Assembly: GCF_024970185.1 (NCBI RefSeq)
Contig: NZ_CP103965.1
Coordinates: 1,980,001-2,044,000 of the forward strand
Source: Pseudomonas sp. N3-W
GTDB lineage: Bacteria > Pseudomonadota > Gammaproteobacteria > Pseudomonadales > Pseudomonadaceae
DNA length: 64,000 bases
Direction: 5' to 3'
Shown: positions 1 through 7,311 of the stretch, in pieces
Numbering within the stretch: position 1 is the stretch's first letter
Layout: each line of letters starts with the position of its first letter
Notes under the pieces: generated by a model
Databases searched by the model: none
The model's input: only the letters and a program-made list of their open reading frames with translations
Told to the model about the DNA's origin: nothing
Made by a program: the position numbers and the translations under genes

Positions 1-1
1 G

Positions 2-271
2 GGACTGGAGCAACAAGCTCAATACCGCCCTGAACTGATCGAGGTGCATGACGCTGTTTACGCCGCCCTCAGCCGTCTAATCAGTGAGAATTTCTCGTCG
101 GAGTGGAAGCCTTACTGGAGTCTCATTCGCATGGTCGAGGCCCTGAACAGCCAGCCATCGTTGCGTGCCCATTTGTCAGCGCCAGAGCTGCTACAGGCCC
201 TGTTCGATGTGTTGCACGGGAGAGAAGTGGATGCCATTCGCCCGGTGCTCGAAGCCTTCGCGGAGCTGTAG
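2..271 (+). CDS. C-terminal part of an unknown protein, cut by the window edge
   Basis: The frame is open from the second base of the window to a TAG at 269-271, giving 89 residues of what must be the C-terminus of a gene starting outside the window. A GTG at 44 could start a 75-residue protein, but the reading continues upstream without a stop. The visible part is rich in Leu, Ala and Glu and probably alpha-helical; no signal peptide, membrane segment or known motif is seen. It lies in the genomic-island part of the window, about 220 bp before an Abi-alpha-like gene on the same strand. Function not recognised. Confidence 0.5.
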   Translation, partial: GLEQQAQYRPELIEVHDAVYAALSRLISENFSSEWKPYWSLIRMVEALNSQPSLRAHLSAPELLQALFDVLHGREVDAIRPVLEAFAEL

Positions 272-489
272 AGCGTATCCCGCCGTACAAGCCAATCGTG
301 TTCAAGGTGCAGCATCCGGTGAGGGTAATCGCTACCCTCCGATCTCCTGCCAGCTTTGCGGCTAAGTTGGATGCTCACTTGTTGCCGCCTGAAGTGATCC
401 CTGTGCTGCATTTCACAAGACCTACTGTCTGAGACTCGCAGGAGATGGCATTCTGCCTTGTAGGGGTATTCATGGATCGGGAGCAGGCA

Positions 490-1332
490 ATGGGCGAAGA
501 AGCTGGCGGCGAGAACAAGGTTAAGGGAACGATCGAGGCGGTAACGGGATTCGTCAAAGCTGTTCCAATTTATCAGGACGCGCTTCAGCCTGCGGCTAAG
601 CAACTTGGTAAGACGCTGGAGGTAGTGGGGCGAGCTGTAAACGTCGCGCTCTCGCCCATCACTGGCTTGGTCTGGGGTGGTGAACAGATTCAGGAGTTCC
701 TGACGGCCAAGCTTGCAGGGCGGTTGAAGGATATTCCTCTAGAGGACATCGTTACACCTAAGCCAAACGTAGCTGGCCCTGCAATCGAGGCACTCCGGTT
801 CACCGGTCACGAGGAGTCACTGCGTGATATGTATGCCAACCTTCTTGCCGCCGCGATGGATAAAAGCACCGCAACCGGTGCTCATCCCGCCTTTGTGGAA
901 ATCATCAAGCAATTGACCTCCGACGAAGCAAAGCTGATTGCTTACCTCATGGAGCCTCTACCATTTCCCCTTGTGACCGTCAGGATAGAAGACCATGACT
1001 ATCAGAAAGGCGGATTCGATTTTTCCATGAATGTTTCATTGCTTGGAGAGAAGGCAGGTCTGGAGGTGTGTCCTTTGGTGCCATCCTATCTTGATAACCT
1101 ATCTAGGCTGGGGCTTATCTTCATCCAGAATGACTTCTCTTACATTGATGGAAACCTCTACACCGAGCTCGAGAACTCCGAGAAAGTACGTCTGATACAG
1201 CAGCCCGAACTACTAGAGCCGGGCCAAGGCTTCAAGCTGCGCCGCAGAGCCGTGCAAATAACAAACCTTGGTAAACAGTTCGGCAAAGTTTGTGTAAATA
1301 GACATCAGGAAACCCCTGAAAACCCCGCTTAA
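490..1332 (+). CDS. Abi-alpha (DUF4393) family protein, probable abortive-infection protein
   Basis: About 280 residues. The N-terminal third (KVKGTIEAVTGFVKAVPIYQ, then PAAKQLGKTLEVVGRAVNVAL and LVWGG) and the middle (EALRFT..EESLRDMYANLLAAAMD) follow the pattern I know from the DUF4393/Abi_alpha family. These proteins are named after abortive phage infection, but their mechanism is not established. No signal peptide is seen. The start is ambiguous. ATG 490 has GGGAG six bases upstream; ATG 472 has AGGGG five bases upstream and would add six residues; the in-frame ATG at 445 has its purine run directly against the start codon and is unlikely. The island setting, beside a resolvase and an integrase, fits a defence role. 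Family assignment is fairly sure; activity is inference. Confidence 0.75.
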   Translation: MGEEAGGENKVKGTIEAVTGFVKAVPIYQDALQPAAKQLGKTLEVVGRAVNVALSPITGLVWGGEQIQEFLTAKLAGRLKDIPLEDIVTPKPNVAGPAIEALRFTGHEESLRDMYANLLAAAMDKSTATGAHPAFVEIIKQLTSDEAKLIAYLMEPLPFPLVTVRIEDHDYQKGGFDFSMNVSLLGEKAGLEVCPLVPSYLDNLSRLGLIFIQNDFSYIDGNLYTELENSEKVRLIQQPELLEPGQGFKLRRRAVQITNLGKQFGKVCVNRHQETPENPA

Positions 1333-1596
1333 ACCCATCTAAAAGGATGCTGGCAAAGCAGGTTAAAAAACGTCAGTTCTGAGGAGGACAGCCTCTAAGC
1401 CAGCATTTCCGGGGCGTTCCGTAATCCACGGACAAGCTCGATACGGTGAGAACACTTTAATCCGAGGTTTCTACGCCAAAACGGTAGTTTTGAGCTGGAA
1501 TCGCTAATTTGTGCGGAACTGCTCTATCTGGCCTGGTGCTGGTGCCAACTACCATTGATCCTCTGCACTAGAGGCCTACTATCAGTAAGGATTGTC

Positions 1597-1818
1597 ATGC
1601 CCATATTTACGAAAGAAGAAAGCCTGCTTGTTTGGATTCACGAGAAACGAGCAGTCGAGGAGCGCCATCTACCAGTGTTTGGATCTTTGCTCTTCGCCGG
1701 ATGGATTGCCGGCCAAGGAGGGAACGTTGCCGCTGACAATGCCTTAGCAGCGCTCGGAGGATTGGACTTGCATGCCAAGGCTCTGACCGATGCAATCAAC
1801 CAAGTGCGAAGTGCTTGA
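1597..1818 (+). CDS. small protein of unknown function
   Basis: A 73-residue protein beginning MPIFTKEESLLVWIHEKR. ATG 1597 is chosen because AAGGA stands six bases upstream; the longer frame from 1555 adds residues with no ribosome-binding site. It has a charged N-terminal half and a more apolar middle (FGSLLFAGWIAGQGG) too short and glycine-rich to call a membrane helix with confidence. It ends two bases before the heptamer array that precedes the resolvase gene. The 264 bases before it (1333-1596) contain no gene I can support. Function not recognised. Confidence 0.5.
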   Translation: MPIFTKEESLLVWIHEKRAVEERHLPVFGSLLFAGWIAGQGGNVAADNALAALGGLDLHAKALTDAINQVRSA

Positions 1819-1819
1819 T

Positions 1820-1938
1820 GTATTCAAATGAGTGCACCCTAGTGACCGCTTGTCGGTGAATACGGATTATGTATTCATTAGGGTGTCTTTGCGTAATGAA
1901 TACATTCATACTCCTAGCCTCTAGAGGCAAATGAATAC
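1820..1938. promoter_or_regulatory. heptamer array upstream of the resolvase (possible res site or operator)
   Basis: Five copies of the heptamer GTATTCA or its complement TGAATAC lie within 119 bp: 1820-1826 (+), 1857-1863 (-), 1871-1877 (+), 1897-1903 (-) and 1932-1938 (-). Copies two and three form an inverted repeat with a 7-bp spacer. Copies three and four form a perfect 10-bp inverted repeat (GTATTCATTA / TAATGAATAC) with a 13-bp spacer, 33 bp in all. A perfect 12-bp palindrome GCCTCTAGAGGC lies at 1917-1928. Arrays of paired subsites directly before a resolvase gene are typical of res recombination sites, which also serve as the operator of the gene. Assignment to the resolvase is inference. 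Confidence 0.55.
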
Positions 1939-1948
1939 GGTGTGGATT

Positions 1949-2491
1949 ATGGCAAGCATTGGGTACGTCAGAGTTTCATCGGTCGATCAGAACACCGGAC
2001 GCCAGTTGGATGGTGTGGTGTTGGATGAGGTGTTCACAGACAAAGTGTCTGGTGCCACAACAGACCGACCTGAGTTACAGGCGATGCTTCGCCATATTCG
2101 CAAGGGTGATGTTCTTCATGTCCACAGCACTGACCGTCTGGCTCGATCATTGGAAGACTTACTGTCTCTGGTGAAAGGAATGATTGCGAAGGGGGTTGCT
2201 GTGCAGTTCCACAAGGAGGGTCTCCACTTCGCTGGTGAGGCCAATCCCATGCAAGAGCTGATGCTTGGCCTGTTGGGCAGTGTTGCTCAGTTTGAGCGTG
2301 CATTGATCCGTGAGCGTCAAGCAGAGGGCATTCAAAAGGCCAAGGCAGCAGGTGTCTACAAGGGACGTGTGAAGACGGTAGCTGACGAAGCCATTCGCAA
2401 GGCAATGGCAGAAGAGGGCGCATCTTTCCGCAAGGTAGCAAAGGCCCTTGGTGTAAGCCTGAGCACCGTGCAACGTGCCATGAAGAATTAA
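1949..2491 (+). CDS. serine recombinase, resolvase/invertase family
   Basis: About 180 residues, the usual size of small serine recombinases. The catalytic domain opens with IGYVRVSS (catalytic serine at residue 10), followed by STDRLARSLEDL with the conserved arginines, and a long helix with FERALIRERQAEGI. The C-terminus (ASFRKVAKALGVSLSTVQRA) is a helix-turn-helix DNA-binding domain as in Hin and Tn3 resolvases. ATG 1949 is preferred over the in-frame ATG 1931 because it gives the standard N-terminus; ATG 1931 lies inside the last heptamer repeat. No transposase is linked to it here, so it may resolve multimers of, or invert a segment in, the island. Confidence 0.9.
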   Translation: MASIGYVRVSSVDQNTGRQLDGVVLDEVFTDKVSGATTDRPELQAMLRHIRKGDVLHVHSTDRLARSLEDLLSLVKGMIAKGVAVQFHKEGLHFAGEANPMQELMLGLLGSVAQFERALIRERQAEGIQKAKAAGVYKGRVKTVADEAIRKAMAEEGASFRKVAKALGVSLSTVQRAMKN

Positions 2492-2511
2492 CGTTGCTGA
2501 GACAGCCTTCC

Positions 2512-2534
2512 AGCCCGCCTTGAGCGGGCTTTGT
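2512..2534 (+). terminator. terminator of the resolvase gene
   Basis: AGCCCGC (2512-2518) and GCGGGCT (2524-2530) form a 7-bp GC-rich stem with a short loop followed by TTTG, 20 bases after the resolvase stop codon. The T-run is short. Confidence 0.6.
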
Positions 2535-2880
2535 CGTCTCTGATGCCATGTGATTCAGGTTGCTATAGCGTGGCTTGTAGAGGTTCTCAGAGCGCCACGG
2601 CGTGTCAGGTTATTTCTGGATTTCAAGGGTTTGGATAAGCCCCTGTCGTTCGACGTTAAGCGCCTGTCGAATGACCACCAAAAATACGTTGCTGTACAAT
2701 CCCCTGTGCTCGCCTGCACCGGAATTCTGGGGACAGTCCAGAGGTGCAGGTGGGCTACCAGATTATTTTCTAACGGTGAAACTCAAGTCAAAACGAAAGT
2801 CAGTTGTTTTTTTCAGCGAAAATTTAACTTCTATGATTATTAATGTTGAATGCACGGTATGCTTTGGTGTGAGTTGTCAT
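2535..2880. other. convergent intergenic region with a bulged hairpin at 2713-2750
   Basis: The space between the resolvase and the convergent AT-rich gene pair holds no gene I can support; the overlapping short frames here have no ribosome-binding sites or family features. Its notable content is a hairpin: CCTGCACC (2713-2720) pairs with GGTGCAGG (2743-2750), and inside it TCTGG (2726-2730) pairs with CCAGA (2738-2742) around a 7-base loop, leaving a 5-base bulge on one side. It has no T-run, so it is not a standard terminator. Base composition drops sharply towards AT after about 2760. Confidence 0.4.
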
Positions 2881-3618
2881 TCAGTAGAGACTGTAGTTTA
2901 GTCCAACTTCTTTTAGTGTTGAGCTAAATTCTTGGTTTGATTTAAGATATTCTGTAGGCGGAAGTCCTGTAAATTGAGCGGACAGCATAATGAGTCGTAG
3001 TAGAGAAAAATCTGTAAAGTTTATCAATGTAAGATAGTGAGACTTTCTATCCTCGGCGGAGAACTCATTGGCGTCGCTTAATTTTTCGGAAGTGAGCTTT
3101 ACGATGTTGTAAAAAATCCTTGTGAGGCCATAAATTTGGTCGGTCGGATCAGCCGCCTCTAAGTATGCGTTGACAATGTCCAAATCAAAGCTTTCTCTCA
3201 AGCGTTCCACTTCTGTTTCAATAACGATAACCGCTTCAACTCCCATTTTTTTGGAAATGGCTTGATATGATATATCGTTAACTTTTAAAGAGCTGAATAA
3301 TTCTCTTTGAGAAGCGATCATGTGGAATAGCTGGGTTTCAAATGATCGCAGCTTTTCAGTCTTTCTAGTGTTTTTTACTTCCTCTCTCAAACCTATGTTC
3401 GCTTCATTCTGGAGGCTGAGAGATTTTATGATGAATAACAGCGACATGAAGCTTAAAATAGGGTTGATTAAGCCGCCTACAAAGTCTCCTAGCTGTCCCC
3501 ATGCTTCTGGCTCATCTGAGATTACATAGCTCAACTTTACGTAAAAATTAAGCACGTATGACAAGCAGACGATTGCAATAAGGGTGATCGCGATGAAGAT
3601 GTATCTATTGGTCTTCAT
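2881..3618 (-). CDS. two-helix membrane protein resembling putative phage abortive-infection (putAbiC) proteins
   Basis: 245 residues. Two membrane helices are visible, at about residues 7-28 and 46-67, separated by the motif EAWGQLGDFVGGLINPILSF. This G-(D)F-GG-NP pattern before the second helix, followed by a cytoplasmic helical domain with SFETQLFHMI, matches what I recall of the putAbiC family. The rest is soluble and charged. Its start overlaps the end of the upstream gene by 14 bases, so the two are very probably translationally coupled. Base composition is far more AT-rich than the core genes, which suggests transfer. A defence effector acting at the membrane is an inference from family resemblance and location. 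Confidence 0.65.
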   Translation of the reverse strand: MKTNRYIFIAITLIAIVCLSYVLNFYVKLSYVISDEPEAWGQLGDFVGGLINPILSFMSLLFIIKSLSLQNEANIGLREEVKNTRKTEKLRSFETQLFHMIASQRELFSSLKVNDISYQAISKKMGVEAVIVIETEVERLRESFDLDIVNAYLEAADPTDQIYGLTRIFYNIVKLTSEKLSDANEFSAEDRKSHYLTLINFTDFSLLRLIMLSAQFTGLPPTEYLKSNQEFSSTLKEVGLNYSLY

Positions 3619-4432
3619 GGAGTCCGGCTACTACATATTTAACGACCTTGTCGTCAAAGCGTTTAATGGGATATACCTCGATTTCCAAATATTTCCAACG
3701 TTCTATCTCAATTCCATTGTTATAGTCTAGATTTTCTGAGAATCTTTTTTTGGTGGCAAATCTAACTTCCCTGTAGACTTTTTCGAAGCCGAATGCGATG
3801 GTCTCTTCTTCGTCCTGAATTTGTAAACGTCCATTTCCGGTATTAGTGTTGAATCGTCGTACGGCTGCGATGATAGTTTCTCGAACATCCGAGCGTACGG
3901 CCTCCAATGCGTGTGCCGTGGTTTCGTCAAATTCGGCAATCAATATTTTTTGTACTGAGTTTTTTCTAAAGTTAACCTTGACGTCATATCCGAATTTTTT
4001 CGAAACTTCATGTGCGTCTTTCATGATTGAAGTTCGTAGTTGTCTGACAAGCCTTTCAGCATTATCACCGAGACTCTCAACTATTTTTTCCGCTTTTGCG
4101 GATAGTTCCTTAGTTTCTAAGTCTAGAGCTTCGTTCATAAAAAAGCCCATCAGCTCTGCGAAAGCCGTATTGCCAATTTTTCGATATTCCTTTTTTAGCT
4201 CTTCATCAGAAATGTTCAAGCTGAAGATTTGACCGTAAGAACCCTCGAACGTTTTTTTTAGCATTGTCCGAACGTTGCTCTTACTGTTTTTACGCTGGGG
4301 AACATTGCCAGTGAGCAGCGTTTCCGCAATGGTTCTTGTCGCGTCAGAAACACCTTGTAAGGTGTCAAGGCCGGTTTTCATATCTACTTCGTAGTCAGGT
4401 GTCTCAATTACGACGTCGAAATTTATTGCCAT
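3605..4432 (-). CDS. unknown soluble protein coupled to the putAbiC-like gene
   Basis: 275 residues from ATG 4432, which has TGAGGA about nine bases upstream; the longer frame from 4459 lacks a good site. The protein is charged, has no signal peptide or membrane helix, and looks mixed alpha/beta: a long helical middle (ELSAKAEKIVESLGDNAERL) and a C-terminal half with beta-like segments (IERWKYLEIEVYPIKRF). I do not recognise a family. It is the first gene of a two-gene AT-rich unit and overlaps the membrane-protein gene by 14 bases, the layout of a sensor or partner protein followed by its effector. That role is inference only. Confidence 0.6.
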   Translation of the reverse strand: MAINFDVVIETPDYEVDMKTGLDTLQGVSDATRTIAETLLTGNVPQRKNSKSNVRTMLKKTFEGSYGQIFSLNISDEELKKEYRKIGNTAFAELMGFFMNEALDLETKELSAKAEKIVESLGDNAERLVRQLRTSIMKDAHEVSKKFGYDVKVNFRKNSVQKILIAEFDETTAHALEAVRSDVRETIIAAVRRFNTNTGNGRLQIQDEEETIAFGFEKVYREVRFATKKRFSENLDYNNGIEIERWKYLEIEVYPIKRFDDKVVKYVVAGLHEDQ

Positions 4433-4610
4433 GATGCAGTTGTCCTCAGGTGCCAGCAATGCTCACATTGCCCCTAGCTAAAATCCCGTCCTTGGAAGCC
4501 TCCATGCCAGCTGTGGATCTCGGCAACCTCAGAAAATAATGGCGCTAGGCCATCTTTTCATAGTTATACTTTAAACTTTACGTTAGCGCACGTCCGTTTT
4601 TAGATTTTCC

Positions 4611-6097
4611 TCACAGCTTCAAACCCGTCGCTATGGTGGGCAGCTTCGATATAGCGTCAAACTTCTGTTTTGTGGACGCACCCTTCGAATAAACATCATG
4701 GGTAACTGATCCCGTCTCATGACCTACCAATTCTTTCGCCAGTGCGTCTGGCACGTCTGCCCTGATTAGCTCGGTCACAACTGTGTGCCGGAAACTGTGA
4801 AAGACATGCAGTCTGCTGAACCCTGCCGCTGTACGTAACCTGCCAAATGCTTTGGAGATTGCGTGCGACCGCTTGCCATACTTATCTGCTGACTCTGCGG
4901 GGATGAGGAAGGTATCTGTGCTGTCCTTACGGAGTCGATCCACAGCGGCCAACAGGCTTGGATGAATCGGTACCACACGCTTACTCGCCTTGCTTTTGCT
5001 CTTGGGGAAGTCAAAACACTGGACACCATCGACGGTAATCACGCTGTCCGTGGTCAGTCTGCAAAGCTCTTCAATCCTGGCCCCCGTGTACCAGCCCAAA
5101 GCAATCAAATCTGCAAGCGGCTGATCATCATTATCCAGCGCTGCACGTTGCAGCTTGAGTGTGTCAGCCTTCGTGTAGATTTCCCTATCCTTACCCGCTG
5201 TCTCCGCACCCCACCTTGCGGTATGTCGTGCCCGAGAAATGGGTTCACCTTGTCCTTGTACTCTTCCCGCCATTCGGCGTCGTATTTGGTCGCCCACTTC
5301 CAGAAAGCAGTGCCAGCCATGAGGTATTGACTCAGTGTTGCTGGTGACCGATCCAAAGAGTTGAGCCACTTGTCCACCGTGTCGAAGTTGAGAGGAAGCT
5401 CCTCACGCTTTAGGAAGGCAGACAACCGTTCCATTTTGCCCACTTGCTGATCGACATGCTTAGGGGCACCGCCACGGCTTTCCCTGAATTCACGATATGT
5501 TTTCAGCCGACCCGTTGTGATAGGCGACCTAGGTTTGTGTGCCTTGGGATCATTGAGTATCAGTCGTGCCTCTACCTGCTCTGTCGGAGAGAGGTCGTGC
5601 ATTTTTCCGAACCGTCTAACCATGATTGCCGAAGCTATTTCTTTGGCAAAACCAATCTTGGCTATCTGACCGTCTATACCCGTCTTGTTAAAGACCTCTC
5701 CAGCTTCATCCCGACGTGAGTCCAGCTCTGGTATGCGGTTGTACGGTATTACCGAGCTTTCGATTGGAAAGGGCACGGCGCTGATTTGGCCTTCTTCACC
5801 GAGAACCACTTCGATTTTCAGTTCACGTACTTTTCGTGCAAGTTCGTTCGCTGCTGAAGCTACCGGATCTTTCCAAGCGTCACCTCTCTCGGCTCGTTTT
5901 CCTCTTGCTTGTGCAATCGCTGCCTTCCACTCAGCTAAAATCGCAAGTCGTCGCTCCATCGCTTCGCTGCGTAACCCTGTTTGCAAGGAGCGAATGAGCA
6001 CAGTCCTCCCACCCATAGCTGCACGTACATCGCTAGGGACGGCCAGCCGGACATACCAAGTGGATTCGCCTTTCTTCTGGATCAGATTGTCAGCCAT
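4611..6097 (-). pseudogene. tyrosine recombinase / integrase, split by a frameshift
   Basis: Two overlapping frames together give a complete integrase of about 495 residues. The first frame (from ATG 6097) supplies the N-terminus (GESTWYVRLAVPSDVRAAMG) and the SAM-like core-binding domain, up to NPFLGHDIPQGG. The second frame supplies ETAGKDREIYT onward, with the catalytic residues in GARIEELCRL (Arg), HSFRHT (His-x-x-Arg) and VYSKG (Tyr). The switch falls at a run of four C (plus strand 5209-5212, G on the coding strand); one missing base there would explain it. It could be a true inactivating mutation, a sequencing error, or a -1 frameshift. The gene lies at the island end, next to the probable attachment site. 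Confidence 0.8.
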
Positions 6098-6206
6098 ATG
6101 GGCACGCTGGAGGTGGGGGAATACAGCCGAGTGTATTACTCAGTTGTACTACTCGCCACGCCGAAACCATTGAATTACGGGCCTTCAAGGGCGGGAGGTG
6201 CTATAA

Positions 6207-6230
6207 ATTCGAATCTCTCCTTCACCGCCA
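6207..6230 (+). other. probable attachment site: 3' end of a serine tRNA
   Basis: ATTCGAATC followed by TCTCCTTCACCGCCA matches the T-loop, the 3' half of the T-stem, the acceptor strand and the CCA end of a bacterial tRNA-Ser. The bases before 6207 do not pair with the T-stem, so this is only a 24-base fragment. Integrases commonly recombine at the 3' end of a tRNA gene and leave such a duplicate at the far end of the island. It lies 110 bp from the integrase start. By this reading the intact tRNA-Ser lies to the left, outside the window, and chromosome resumes at about 6231. Confidence 0.6.
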
Positions 6231-6597
6231 CATTCACTAAACACAACCCCATGATTTTCCTAGAGAAAGTCGGGGGTTTGTGGTTTTTGGTGTCTGGAAA
6301 AGAGGGGGATGGGAACAATATGGGAATACCGGTCAATTCTTTCAGCCGTTTTTAGAGTTGAAAACTGAGACGTCTGGAGAATGTTTCCGTACAAATCCAG
6401 GGCGATGGTGATCAGCGACCATAATCTGATTTTCCCTTTTGCCGATTTCATACAACTGCAGCATTGTATGGCGTCTGTTACACGCCTCCATTTCCGTCTT
6501 TCACCATCCCTGATGTAAGCTCGCTGCTCGTGATAAGCACGGCTGGATGAGAAAACCATGGATTGCTTTGAAAGCCCTGCTTCAGGAATTGTTCTCA
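6231..6597. other. intergenic region with an inverted repeat before the AAA+ operon
   Basis: No gene is supported here. Just after the tRNA fragment there is an imperfect CCCC/GGGGG inverted repeat followed by a T-rich stretch (6240-6300), which could be the old terminator of the tRNA gene. At 6449-6470 CATACAA and TTGTATG form a perfect 7-bp inverted repeat with an 8-bp spacer, about 130 bp upstream of the three-gene operon; it is a candidate operator. Confidence 0.35.
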
Positions 6598-7311
6598 ATG
6601 AACTCTCCTGAACCCAAACCCCTGCAAGCCCTTAATCCAGACAGTAAATACAAAAGCCTTGGGACATTGTCCAGAACGGTTATCGCGACTGCCTTGTTAG
6701 TGGCGGCTGTTTCGGGTGCTGCTCTTTTCATGTCCGGCTCGGGTTTCTTTGCCGCGCCTCAAGGCGACTCCGTCAGCAGTGCCGAGCAACAGGCGCGCAT
6801 CGCCGCCCTCAACGCGCTGGGCGCATTGTCGCTGGCCATCGTTCCTGCCGCTGATGTGCCCGCCGCACTGCAGAGCATGCATCTCGACCCGTCGGCAACG
6901 GCGGCTCTGGTAACGGAGCTTGCCCCGCATTTGCCAGTGGCTCCTGGAAACACGCCCTCGGCCAATGTCCAGCAAGTACCTGGCGGCGCAGTCCCCGACA
7001 GCAGTGCACTGCTGTCTCCCGCCACCGAGCCATCCATCCGTTTTGCCTGGGTCACCTTATGGGACTCTGATGTGGAGGACGGTGATGCCGTGCGTATCCA
7101 GAGCGGTGGTTATTTGAGGACTGTCATGCTGACCAAACAGGGCATCACCTTTGCCATACCCGTTCCCGCCGATGGAAAAATAGCCCTGACAGGTGTCCAG
7201 GATGGCGACGGTGGTGGTATCACCGTCGGCTTGGGATCAGGTGGCGTCAAGGCCGTCCTGCCGATCATGAGCGTTGGTCAGATACTCACCTTGAACGTCA
7301 AGGCCAACTGA
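6598..7311 (+). CDS. membrane-anchored protein of unknown function, first gene of the AAA+ operon
   Basis: 237 residues from ATG 6598 (MNSPEPKPLQALNP); the longer frame from 6547 lacks the typical hydrophilic start. One membrane helix lies at about residues 25-45, after a short cytoplasmic N-terminus, followed by a Pro/Ala-rich stretch and a C-terminal beta-rich domain (about residues 145-237) with DVEDGDAVRIQSGGYLRTVM and DGDGGGITVGLGSGG. This suggests a periplasmic beta-sandwich domain. Its stop codon overlaps the start of the AAA+ gene by one base (TGATG), so the two are coupled. Family not recognised. Confidence 0.65.
   Translation: MNSPEPKPLQALNPDSKYKSLGTLSRTVIATALLVAAVSGAALFMSGSGFFAAPQGDSVSSAEQQARIAALNALGALSLAIVPAADVPAALQSMHLDPSATAALVTELAPHLPVAPGNTPSANVQQVPGGAVPDSSALLSPATEPSIRFAWVTLWDSDVEDGDAVRIQSGGYLRTVMLTKQGITFAIPVPADGKIALTGVQDGDGGGITVGLGSGGVKAVLPIMSVGQILTLNVKAN

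Noticed and set aside
2550..2901. Two open frames on the plus strand between the resolvase and the putAbiC-like gene
   Set aside because: No ribosome-binding sites, no family features, unusual composition, and they run across the hairpin and into the opposite gene.
2881..4432. A retron or reverse-transcriptase system as the explanation of the membrane effector and the nearby hairpin
   Set aside because: No reverse transcriptase motif (such as xxDD) is found in any frame of the island part seen here.
6190..6230. A complete tRNA gene ending at 6230
   Set aside because: Only the T-loop, 3' T-stem strand, acceptor strand and CCA are present; the bases before do not form the other arms, so it is a fragment.
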